54,693 nucleotides of DNA from Actinokineospora spheciospongiae (GTDB lineage Bacteria > Actinomycetota > Actinomycetes > Mycobacteriales > Pseudonocardiaceae): the NCBI RefSeq assembly GCF_000564855.1, contig NZ_AYXG01000215.1, positions 1-54,693 of the forward strand, in the 5' to 3' direction. The notes beneath the pieces are model-generated. The model saw only the letters and a program-made list of their open reading frames with translations, was not told where the DNA came from and did no database searches. This document shows positions 19,821 to 27,106 of the stretch, one piece after another. How positions within the stretch are numbered: position 1 is the first letter of the stretch; each line of letters begins with the position of its first letter. The translations under genes were made by a program, and so were the position numbers.

Positions 19821-19897
19821 GCCCCCGTAGCCCAACAGGCAGAGGCAGCCCCCTTAAAAGGGGTCGAGTGCCGGTTCGAATCCGGTCGGGGGCACCA
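19821..19897 (+). tRNA. tRNA with UAA anticodon (leucine, TTA codon), short variable loop
   Basis: Fold by eye: acceptor 19821-19827 with 19887-19893 (7 pairs), D arm with a 3-bp stem GCC/GGC and an 11-base loop containing GG and AGA as in leucine tRNAs, anticodon stem 19848-19852 with 19860-19864 and loop CTTAAAA (anticodon TAA at 19855-19857), T stem 19870-19874 with 19882-19886 around TTCGAAT, and an encoded ACCA end. The variable region is only five bases (19865-19869), whereas leucine tRNAs normally have a long variable arm. The anticodon would read TTA. Charging identity is therefore uncertain. Confidence 0.8.
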
Positions 19898-20181
19898 CAT
19901 GGAGCCGATCACTCACGCAGAGTCAGTGTGCGCGCATGGTTTCCCACGGTGGTGCGGTCTGCTGAGGACGTCCACATGACCCGGTGGCCGCCCTTGGTGG
20001 TCAAATCACCGCAATTGGTTCTTGCCTGTGAAATTATGGCCTAATCCGGTCATCCGCTGTTTTCGCGGCGCGTTCCGCGATAAGGCGGAGTCGTGCCGCG
20101 CCCGCCGGAGTCGGAGATCCGCGCCCGCCGACCCGCCCGGGGTCCGGTCGCGCCGAACTCCCGGTGGTCCCCGGCGCGAAC

Positions 20182-20187
20182 TAGGCT
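20182..20187 (+). promoter_or_regulatory. -10 box for a leaderless merR transcript
   Basis: TAGGCT ends 6 bases before GTG 20194 and no ribosome site is present. The rest of the gap 19898-20193 shows no gene. Confidence 0.5.
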
Positions 20188-20193
20188 CACCCG

Positions 20194-20943
20194 GTGGCTG
20201 AGTACCGGATCGACGACCTCGCCAGGGCGGCGGGCACCTCGGTGCGCAACATCCGCGTCTACCAGGACCGCGACCTGCTGGCGCCCCCGGCCCGCCGCGG
20301 CCGCACCGCCATCTACGGCGACGGGCACCTGGCCCGGCTGCGGCTGATCCGCAACATGCTCGACCGCGGCTACGCGTTCGCCCAGATCAAGGAGATGATC
20401 GACGCCTGGACCGCCGGGCACAGCCTGGCCGACGTGCTCGGGCTGGAGGAGGCGACCGGCGCGGCCTGGTCGCACGAGCGGCCCGCCGTGGTCCCGATGG
20501 CGGACCTGGTGCGCATGTTCGGCACCCAGCTCACCCCGGCCAACCTCCGCAGGGCGCTGGAGCTGGGTGTGCTGGAGCGCCGGGGCGCGCAGTTCGTCGC
20601 CCCCAGCCCCGGGCTGCTCGAAGCCGGGCACGAGCTGGTCAGGCTGGACGTCCCGCTGGCCGAGGCGCTGGCGCTGGCGGCCGAGCTGCAGACCGAGACC
20701 GACCGGATCACCGGGCTGCTGATCGGCCTGGTGCGCCGCTACGTGCTGGACCCGAAGGGCCCGGACTGGCTGCCCAGCGGCGAGGAGCTGCCGCACTACG
20801 CGGACGTGATCTCCCGGCTGCACCCGCTGGTCATGTCGGCCCTGTCGGCCGCGGTCGACCGGTCCGCGCGGCGGGTCATCCCGGAGATCATCGGCGACCG
20901 GCTGGTCGCCATGGCCGAGCGCGCGGCGGCTGAGCAGGGCTGA
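20194..20943 (+). CDS. MerR-family transcriptional regulator
   Basis: A 249-residue DNA-binding regulator. The N-terminal winged helix is typical: YRIDDLARAAGTSVRNIRVY (about residues 3-22), RDLLAPPARRGRTAIYGDGH, LARLRLIRNMLDRGYAFAQIKEM. The C-terminal 150 residues are helical, with no metal-binding cysteines, so it probably senses an organic ligand rather than a metal. The gene lies 95 bases before the ephD-like operon, in the same direction, and that gap holds a dyad inside a promoter spacer as MerR proteins use. It is probably translated from a leaderless message beginning at GTG 20194. Confidence 0.9.
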   Translation: MAEYRIDDLARAAGTSVRNIRVYQDRDLLAPPARRGRTAIYGDGHLARLRLIRNMLDRGYAFAQIKEMIDAWTAGHSLADVLGLEEATGAAWSHERPAVVPMADLVRMFGTQLTPANLRRALELGVLERRGAQFVAPSPGLLEAGHELVRLDVPLAEALALAAELQTETDRITGLLIGLVRRYVLDPKGPDWLPSGEELPHYADVISRLHPLVMSALSAAVDRSARRVIPEIIGDRLVAMAERAAAEQG

Positions 20944-20960
20944 TCGGACCGGATCGACCC

Positions 20961-20989
20961 TTGCACCGTGACAATGGGCATTGTAACGT
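20961..20989 (+). promoter_or_regulatory. MerR-type promoter/operator of the ephD-like operon
   Basis: A -35-like TTGCAC (20961-20966) and a -10-like TAACGT (20984-20989) are separated by 17 bases, and the dyad ACAAT-GGGC-ATTGT (20971-20984) sits in the spacer, where MerR proteins bind. TGTAACG (20982-20988) recurs at 21001-21007. The regulator gene just upstream is the obvious candidate. This is inferred from layout, not shown. Confidence 0.5.
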
Positions 20990-21038
20990 TCGGCCCGTCC
21001 TGTAACGCCGTTCACATTGCCGACGCCCGGGGGTCGCC

Positions 21039-22811
21039 GTGGGTACTGAGCCGATTCGGTCGTCGATCACCGGAGTGCGGCGGCGGACCGTGCACCAGGG
21101 CGGGGTCGACCTCGCGGTGTTCGAGCAGGGCGACCCCGGTTCGCCGACGGTGCTGCTGGTGCACGGCTACCCCGACACGCACGCCATGTGGGACGGCGTC
21201 GCCGAACGGCTCGCCGAGAACCACCACGTCGTCCGCTACGACACCCGCGGCGCGGGGGCGTCCACCGCACCCCGGCGCCGCGCCGCCTACCGGCTGCCGG
21301 AACTGGGCGAGGACCTGTTCGCCGTCGCCGACGCGGTCAGCCCGAACCGGCCGGTGCACGTCGTGGCGCACGACTGGGGCTCCATCCAGTCCTGGGAGGC
21401 GGTCACCGACCCGCGCGCCGACGCCAGGATCGCCTCGTTCACCTCGATCTCCGGGCCGTGCCTGGACCACGTCGGGCACTGGATGCGCCGCCGCCTCGCC
21501 GCCCCCACCCCGGCGAACCTGCGCCAGGCGCTCGGGCAGCTCGCGCACTCCTGGTACATCTACTTCTTCCACATCCCGGTGCTGCCCGCCCTGCTGTGGC
21601 GCTCGTTCCTCGGGCCGCGCTGGGGTGCGGTGCTGCACCGCGTCGAGGGCGTGCCGAGGGTGCCGGGGCACCCGGCGCCGACCATCGGCGCGGACGCCGC
21701 GCACGGCGTGCAGCTCTACCGGGCCAACGTGTTCCCCCGCCTGGGCTCCCCGCGCACGCGCCGGACCCGGGTGCCGGTGCAGGTCGTCATCCCGACCCGC
21801 GACCGGTTCGTCACCGCCGGTCTCGCGGAGGACCTGGAGCGCTGGGTCGACCGCCTGTGGCGGCGCACGCTGCGGGCCTCGCACTGGGCCCCGACGTCGC
21901 ACCCGGGCGCGGTCGCGCGGATGGTGGAGGAGTTCGTCGACCACGTCGGCGGGGCGCCGATGACCCGCGGCCTGCAACGGGCCAGGGCGGGCGCACCGGA
22001 GCGGGGCTTCGAGAACCGCCTGGTCGTCGTCACCGGGGCCGCGCGCGGGATCGGCCGGGCCACCGCCGAGGCGTTCGCCGCCCGCGGCGCCGAGGTCGTC
22101 GTCGCCGACATCGATGGGGAGGCGGCCCGCCGCGCCGCCGCCGACATCGGCCCCGCCGCCTACCCCTACCGGGTCGACGTCGCCGACGCCGCGGCGGTGC
22201 AGGCCTTCGCCGAGGACGTCGCCGACGAGCACGGCGTGCCGGACGTGGTGGTCAACAACGCCGGGATCGGGGTGGCCGGGGCGTTCCTCGACACCACCGA
22301 GGAGGACTGGCAGCGGGTCGTGGACGTGAACCTGCTCGGCGTGGTGCACGGCTGCCGCTCGTTCGGCGCCATGATGGTCGAGCGGGGCGAGGGCGGGCAC
22401 GTGGTCAACCTGTCCTCCGCCGCGGCGTACACGATCAGCCGCGCCCTGCCCGCCTACTCGGCGACCAAGGCGGCCGTGCTCGCGCTGTCGGAGTCGCTGC
22501 GCGCCGAGTTCGCCGCGCACGGCATCGGGGTCAGCGCCATCTGCCCGGGCATCGTCGCCACCGACATCACCAACACCACCCGCTTCGCCGGGGTGGACGA
22601 CGTCGAGCAGCAGCGCCTGCGGCGCAAGGCGGGCAAGGCCTACGCCCGCCGCGGGTTCGGCCCGGAACGGGTCGCCGAGGACATCGTCCGCGCGGTCGAG
22701 CGCGACAGCGCGGTGGTGCCGGTGACCCCCGAGGCCAAGGTCGGCCGCGTGCTGTCCCGGTTCGCCCCCGGGCTGATGCGCCGCCTGGGCAGGCTGGACG
22801 TGATCCGGTGA
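21039..22811 (+). CDS. ephD: EphD-like epoxide hydrolase/short-chain dehydrogenase fusion
   Basis: A 590-residue two-domain enzyme. Residues about 1-300 form an alpha/beta hydrolase of the epoxide-hydrolase type: oxyanion motif VLLVHGYPDTHAMWD, nucleophile Asp in VAHDWGSIQSWE. Residues about 325-590 form a classical SDR: TGAARGIGRA (NAD(P) binding), NNAGIGVAG, active-site YSATK. The same fusion and length occur in Mycobacterium tuberculosis EphD (Rv2214c, 592 residues), linked there to mycolic-acid modification. It could open an epoxide and then oxidise the resulting diol or a neighbouring hydroxyl. It leads an operon with a ferritin-like protein and a reductase, behind a MerR gene. The start is GTG 21039 after GGGGGT. 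Confidence 0.88.
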   Translation: MGTEPIRSSITGVRRRTVHQGGVDLAVFEQGDPGSPTVLLVHGYPDTHAMWDGVAERLAENHHVVRYDTRGAGASTAPRRRAAYRLPELGEDLFAVADAVSPNRPVHVVAHDWGSIQSWEAVTDPRADARIASFTSISGPCLDHVGHWMRRRLAAPTPANLRQALGQLAHSWYIYFFHIPVLPALLWRSFLGPRWGAVLHRVEGVPRVPGHPAPTIGADAAHGVQLYRANVFPRLGSPRTRRTRVPVQVVIPTRDRFVTAGLAEDLERWVDRLWRRTLRASHWAPTSHPGAVARMVEEFVDHVGGAPMTRGLQRARAGAPERGFENRLVVVTGAARGIGRATAEAFAARGAEVVVADIDGEAARRAAADIGPAAYPYRVDVADAAAVQAFAEDVADEHGVPDVVVNNAGIGVAGAFLDTTEEDWQRVVDVNLLGVVHGCRSFGAMMVERGEGGHVVNLSSAAAYTISRALPAYSATKAAVLALSESLRAEFAAHGIGVSAICPGIVATDITNTTRFAGVDDVEQQRLRRKAGKAYARRGFGPERVAEDIVRAVERDSAVVPVTPEAKVGRVLSRFAPGLMRRLGRLDVIR

Positions 22812-22858
22812 CGGCGGGTCCCACTCGATCGGCTCGTGACCGGCTGGAGGAGGCTCCC

Positions 22859-23713
22859 GTGCCCGAACCCGCCCTCGTGCTCGCCCCGCGCGCGGTGACC
22901 TTCGACTGGTCGGCCGTCCCCGCGCACTGGGTGCCCGGCGAACCGCTGGCCACGCACGTGATGAACACCCTGCACCTGGTCCTGCCCGAGGGCGAGCGCT
23001 GGTTCGTGCACGTCTTCGGCCAGGCCCTGCCGCACATCCGCGACGACAAGCTCCGCGAGGAGGTCATCGGCTTCATCGGCCAGGAGGCCGTGCACGCCGA
23101 GGCCCACCAGGGCGCCGCAGACCACCTCGCCGCCCAGGGCCTCGACCCGGCGCCGTTCGTGGACCAGGTGTCCTGGCTCTTCCGCACCCTCCTCGGCGAC
23201 CGCGACCTGCCCGCCCCGGTGGCCCACCAGTGGCTCCTGGAGCGGCTGGCGATGATCGCCGCCATCGAGCACTTCACCGCCGTCCTGGGCCGCTGGGTCC
23301 TGCGGGCCCCGCTGGAGCGCGCGGGCGCCGACCCCACCATGGTCGACCTGCTGCGCTGGCACGGGGCCGAGGAGGTCGAACACCGCTCGGTCGCCTTCGA
23401 CCTGTACGCGCACCTCGACGGCCGCTGGCCGCGCCGGGTCCGGACGATGGCGGTGGCGGGCCCGGTCCTGCTGTGGCTGTTCGCCCGCTGCACCCGCTGG
23501 CTCATGCGCAACGACCCCCTGCGCCCCGGCCCCGCCCGCCTCCGCGACGCCCACCGGGCCGCCCGCCGCGGCCTCCTCCCGGACCTGGCGGGCCTGCTGC
23601 GCGCCACCTGGCAGTACCTGCCGCGCGCGTACCACCCGAGCCAGGACGGGACGACGGACGAAGCGGTCGCCTACCTCGCCACCTCCCCAGCGGCCAGGGC
23701 GGCAGCGCGGTGA
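22859..23713 (+). CDS. PF10118-type 'metal-dependent hydrolase' with a ferritin-like diiron pattern
   Basis: A 284-residue helical protein usually annotated as a metal-dependent hydrolase (PF10118). Its metal residues fit a ferritin-like diiron bundle instead: Glu46 (PEGERW), Glu76/His79 (QEAVH), Glu137 (AAIEHF), Glu172/His175 (EEVEH), that is E, ExxH, E, ExxH. Such proteins are often oxygenases, desaturases or hydroxylases. The start GTG 22859 has GGAGGAGG six bases upstream; an earlier in-frame GTG at 22808 lacks one. Its stop overlaps the start of a ferredoxin-type reductase, the usual electron source for a diiron oxygenase. Function as an oxygenase is inferred. Confidence 0.8.
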   Translation: MPEPALVLAPRAVTFDWSAVPAHWVPGEPLATHVMNTLHLVLPEGERWFVHVFGQALPHIRDDKLREEVIGFIGQEAVHAEAHQGAADHLAAQGLDPAPFVDQVSWLFRTLLGDRDLPAPVAHQWLLERLAMIAAIEHFTAVLGRWVLRAPLERAGADPTMVDLLRWHGAEEVEHRSVAFDLYAHLDGRWPRRVRTMAVAGPVLLWLFARCTRWLMRNDPLRPGPARLRDAHRAARRGLLPDLAGLLRATWQYLPRAYHPSQDGTTDEAVAYLATSPAARAAAR

Positions 23714-24726
23714 CGCCGGAGACGCGGACGCCCCCGCCCGCGGTGGCGCCGCCGGACCTCTACGGCCGGGCGCGGCCGGATCGGATGTACCGGCTGCTGC
23801 GCCCGGTCGTCGCGGCGCACCTGTGGTTGAGCAAGCGCAGCGTGCGCCGTGGTCGCCCCGTTCCCGTGGTCGACCGCGACCTGCCCGTGGTGGTCTCGGA
23901 TCGCCGCGTCGAGGCCGACGGGGTGGTCTCGTTGACCCTCACCGCGCCCTCCGGGGACCCGCTGCCGCCGTGGCGGCCCGGCTGCCACCTGGACGTCCGC
24001 CTCCCGTCGGGCCTGCGCAGGCAGTACTCGCTGTGCGGCGACCCGGCCGACCGCGCCTCCTACCGGATCGCGGTGCGCCTGGTCGGGGAGGGTTCCGGCG
24101 AGGTCCACTCGGCGGTGCGCGTCGGCACCCCGCTGGTCGTGCGCGGCCCCCGCACCGCGTTTCCCCTGGTCGGCCCCGGACCCCACCTGTTCATCGCGGG
24201 CGGCATCGGCATCACCCCGATCCTGCCGATGCTGCGCGCCGCCACCGACTGGCACCTCGTCTACGCGGGCCGCTCCCGCGCCACCATGCCGTTCCTGGCC
24301 GAACTCGAACCCCACGGCGACCGGGTCACGGTCCTGACCGGTGTGCCCGCGGCGCCGGAACTCCTGACCCGAGCCCGGCCCGGGACCGCTGTCTACGCCT
24401 GCGGCCCGCCGCCCATGCTCGACGCGATCAAGGCCCACTGGTCCGGCGCCCTGCACTGCGAGCGCTTCTCCCCGCCGCCGGTGGTCGACGGCGAACCGTT
24501 CGAACTGCAACTGGGCCCAGGCGGCCCCGTCGTCCCCGTCGCCGCCGACGAGTCGGCGCTGACGGCCTTGCGCCGCGCCCGCCCGCAGACGGTTTACTCC
24601 TGCCAACAGGGGTTCTGCGGCACGTGCAGGCTGAACCTGGTGTCCACAACGGACTCGATGCTCGTCTGCACCGACCGCCGCCCGGGCCGAGTGGTCCTCG
24701 ACGTGCGGGACTCCCGGGACTCCTAG
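23710..24726 (+). CDS. Phthalate-dioxygenase-reductase-type flavoprotein with C-terminal [2Fe-2S]
   Basis: A 338-residue electron-transfer protein. After an N-terminal extension of about 50 residues come a flavin-binding barrel (RRQYSLCG, the RxYS motif), an NAD(P)-binding domain (FIAGGIGITPILPML, then YACGPPPMLDAI) and a C-terminal plant-type ferredoxin domain with the cluster cysteines CQQGFCGTC plus a later MLVC. Such proteins pass electrons from NAD(P)H to an oxygenase. It overlaps the ferritin-like gene by 4 bases (GTGA), so the two should be made together. The 3' end overlaps a convergent gene by 4 bases, sharing a CTAG. Confidence 0.9.
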   Translation: MTPETRTPPPAVAPPDLYGRARPDRMYRLLRPVVAAHLWLSKRSVRRGRPVPVVDRDLPVVVSDRRVEADGVVSLTLTAPSGDPLPPWRPGCHLDVRLPSGLRRQYSLCGDPADRASYRIAVRLVGEGSGEVHSAVRVGTPLVVRGPRTAFPLVGPGPHLFIAGGIGITPILPMLRAATDWHLVYAGRSRATMPFLAELEPHGDRVTVLTGVPAAPELLTRARPGTAVYACGPPPMLDAIKAHWSGALHCERFSPPPVVDGEPFELQLGPGGPVVPVAADESALTALRRARPQTVYSCQQGFCGTCRLNLVSTTDSMLVCTDRRPGRVVLDVRDSRDS

Positions 24727-25100
24727 GACCTGCGCGCCGTCGCGGCACCGACCAGCACGAGCAGGCTGCCGCACACCGTGTTCCACACCCCGGATTCCAA
24801 CGACCCCAGCGACACCACCTCGCGCGCCTGCGCCACCCACCCCAGACTGACCGCCACCAGCAGCACCCCGCCGACCCGCGCCAGCCCCCGGGACAGCAGC
24901 AACCCGTACAGCGACACCAGCCCCGCCACGGCGATCGGCGCGGCCAGCGAGGTCAGCAGCGACGCGGTGTCCCGCGTGACCCCGCCGAACAGGTCCGCGA
25001 CCGGCAACTCGGTGCCCCGGCGGCCCTCGAACCACGGCCGCGTCACCCCGAACCCGACCGCCACGAGCCCACCGATCCCCAGAAGCCACGACAGCACCAT
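24723..25100 (-). CDS. Small four-helix membrane protein
   Basis: A 125-residue protein with about four membrane segments (MVLSWLLGIGGLVAVGFGV, SLLTSLAAPIAVAGLVSLYGLLL, VGGVLLVAVSLGWVA, VCGSLLVLVGAA). The loop RPWFEGRRGTELPVADL resembles tryptophan-associated membrane proteins of actinobacteria, but the match is only by impression. ATG 25100 has GGGGG five bases upstream; a longer frame starting at 25145 has no ribosome site. It is convergent with the reductase gene and shares its stop region. Function unknown. Confidence 0.65.
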   Translation of the reverse strand: MVLSWLLGIGGLVAVGFGVTRPWFEGRRGTELPVADLFGGVTRDTASLLTSLAAPIAVAGLVSLYGLLLSRGLARVGGVLLVAVSLGWVAQAREVVSLGSLESGVWNTVCGSLLVLVGAATARRS

Positions 25101-25265
25101 GCGCACCCCCGCATGGTACGGAGCCGCACGTCGGTCGAGGGTCAAAGCCGTGGACCGACCTGGGCGGGCCCGCGGTCCGGACTCCTCAGCCCGCTGCGGG
25201 ACGGCGGACCGAGCGGCGGCTCCTCCGACGATGAGGGGGTCGTCCCCCGGTGACCCGCGCCGGGG

Positions 25266-26153
25266 TCAGGGCGTGCTGGGGGCGGGCCGCTTGACCGGCG
25301 GGAGGTCCGCCAGGTCCGCCGGGGTCTCGGCGGTGAACTCGGCCTCGGCCTCGAGGGGTTCGAGCAGGGAGACGCTGCGGGTGAGCAGGTCGTTGGTGCC
25401 GCGCAGGCGGGTGGCGAGCTGCTCGCGCAGGGCGGTCAGGCGCTCGACGACGCTGGTGGCGGCGGCGATGCGCTTGTCGGCCTCGTCGGTGGCCTCCTGG
25501 ACCAGGCGGGCGGCCTCGCGCTCGGCGGCGGCGCGGTTGCTCTCGATCTCCTCGGCGAGGGCGGCGCGGCGCTCGGCCTGCTGCTCCTGGAACTGCTGCT
25601 CCAGGCGCTGGCGCTCGCGCTCGGCCCGGTCGTCGATGTCCTTCTGGCGCTGGTCGGCGACCTTGGTCATCGCGGTGACCTTGGCGCGGGCCTCGTCCAT
25701 GACCCTCTTGTGCGCGCCGTGCAGCTCGTTGTGCTGGGTGTCGAGGTCGGCCAGCAGCCTGCGGTAGCGGTCGCGCAGGGCGGTGGAGGCCTCCTCGGCG
25801 GCGGTCCACGCGGTCTCGGCGGCGGCCTGGGCGCGGGCGTTGACCTCGTTCGCCTGGGCCTTCGCCACCACGACGGCCCGCGCGGCCCGCTCCCCGGCGT
25901 TGGGGGCCGACGCCGCCGCGGCGGCGGTGCCGATCTTGTCCAGCCGCTCGGTCAGCGCGTCGATCTCCCGCCGGGCCAGCTCCAGTTGCCCGGACAGCTC
26001 GGCCACCTCGGCCCTGGCCTCCCGCACCTGGGCCTCGGACCGCTCGGCGGCGGCCTCGGCCGTCCGCACGTACTCCTTCACCTGGCTGCGGTCGAACCCG
26101 TTCCGCACCACGGCGAACCCGGGGTCAGCGTCACGTTCCTGCTGGAAGGCCAT
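25266..26153 (-). CDS. DivIVA-like coiled-coil protein
   Basis: A 295-residue cytoplasmic protein. The first 40 residues (FAVVRNGFDRSQVKEYV) resemble the DivIVA N-terminal motif that targets curved membrane, and nearly all the rest is a long Ala/Glu/Arg coiled coil with heptads and an acidic-proline tail. Such proteins organise polar growth, septation or the cytoskeleton in actinobacteria; it is too divergent to call Wag31/DivIVA itself. The minus-strand -10 box TACCGT lies 7 bases before the ATG, giving a probable leaderless message. The gene is monocistronic. Confidence 0.8.
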   Translation of the reverse strand: MAFQQERDADPGFAVVRNGFDRSQVKEYVRTAEAAAERSEAQVREARAEVAELSGQLELARREIDALTERLDKIGTAAAAASAPNAGERAARAVVVAKAQANEVNARAQAAAETAWTAAEEASTALRDRYRRLLADLDTQHNELHGAHKRVMDEARAKVTAMTKVADQRQKDIDDRAERERQRLEQQFQEQQAERRAALAEEIESNRAAAEREAARLVQEATDEADKRIAAATSVVERLTALREQLATRLRGTNDLLTRSVSLLEPLEAEAEFTAETPADLADLPPVKRPAPSTP

Positions 26154-26160
26154 GCTGTTG

Positions 26161-26166
26161 ACGGTA
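26161..26166 (-). promoter_or_regulatory. -10 box for a leaderless transcript of the coiled-coil gene
   Basis: On the minus strand TACCGT is followed after 7 bases by the ATG at 26153. No ribosome site is present. Confidence 0.45.
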
Positions 26167-26338
26167 CCCGGGTGGGGGGTCGCGGTGGGCGCCCGGGGGA
26201 AGCATCACTCTGATGTGGGTACCGGTCGATCCGGCCGTCCCGATGATCACCTGTGCCGCCATCGTCCCCCCGCTCCTGCCGGCTCCGGGGACGGGCATCG
26301 CACTGGTGCGCGGTGGTGGCGAACAGTTGTCCACAGGG

Positions 26339-27100
26339 TCAGGCGGGGACCGCGGTGACCACCTGGTTCGACTCGTAGCCGTCGTGCCCGCCGACCCAGC
26401 GGCCGCCGCAGGTGACCAGGACCAGGCGGTGCGGGCCTGCTTGGCCGAACAGCTCCTCCGCGCGGACCGGGAGGTCGTCCTTCGCCACCGTGTCGATCTT
26501 GGCGACCCGGTAGGCGAAGGTCCGCCCGTCGGCGCCGACCACCGTCACCGCGTCGCCGACGCGGGTGTCCCACAGCTCGGCGAACGGGCCGGTCTGGCCC
26601 CTCCAGTTGACGTGCCCGGCCAGCACCGTCGCCCCCGTCGAGGCGTCGAGCCCGGCACCCCACCAGGTGGCCTCGCGCAGCGAGGTGGGCACCGGCAGCG
26701 TCGCGCCGGGGCCGAGTTCCTCGCGCACCAGCGTCGCCGTGCCGCCGTGGGCCAGCTTGACCGTGCCCGGTCGCTGGCCGGGGGGCTGCTTGGCGGGCGG
26801 CTTCTGCGCGGGCGGCGGCGCGGCGGGCGGGGCGGCCGGGGGAGCCGTTGTCGTCGGCGCGGCGGCGGGCGGTGGGGCCGCGGTGGGGGTTGCCCTGGTC
26901 AGGTCGGCCAAGACGTCCTTGCTCTTGGCCGCGGCGGCCCGGACGTCCGGCAGCGACCGCGGCGGCGCGGTCGCGCCCGCGAACGGGATGCCCTCGACCC
27001 GGGTCGGTCCGGCCACCGACAGCGCGCCGATCAGGACGATCAGCACGCCCGCCCCACCCGCTGCCGCGGGTGGGGCGAACCGTGGGTTCCGCCGTGCCAT
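26339..27100 (-). CDS. Class F-like sortase
   Basis: A 253-residue membrane-anchored transpeptidase that would attach a surface protein to the wall. One N-terminal membrane segment (GGAGVLIVLIGALSVAG) is followed by a long Pro/Ala/Thr-rich linker (about residues 68-112) and the sortase barrel, with the catalytic His in LAGHVNWRG and Cys in LVLVTCGGRW. The third catalytic residue, an Arg usually expected in the strand after the Cys, is not obvious: that strand reads GYESNQVVTA. The gene follows the surface-protein gene by 6 bases on the same strand, so the two form an operon of enzyme and substrate. Confidence 0.85.
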   Translation of the reverse strand: MARRNPRFAPPAAAGGAGVLIVLIGALSVAGPTRVEGIPFAGATAPPRSLPDVRAAAAKSKDVLADLTRATPTAAPPPAAAPTTTAPPAAPPAAPPPAQKPPAKQPPGQRPGTVKLAHGGTATLVREELGPGATLPVPTSLREATWWGAGLDASTGATVLAGHVNWRGQTGPFAELWDTRVGDAVTVVGADGRTFAYRVAKIDTVAKDDLPVRAEELFGQAGPHRLVLVTCGGRWVGGHDGYESNQVVTAVPA

Positions 27101-27106
27101 GACCGG

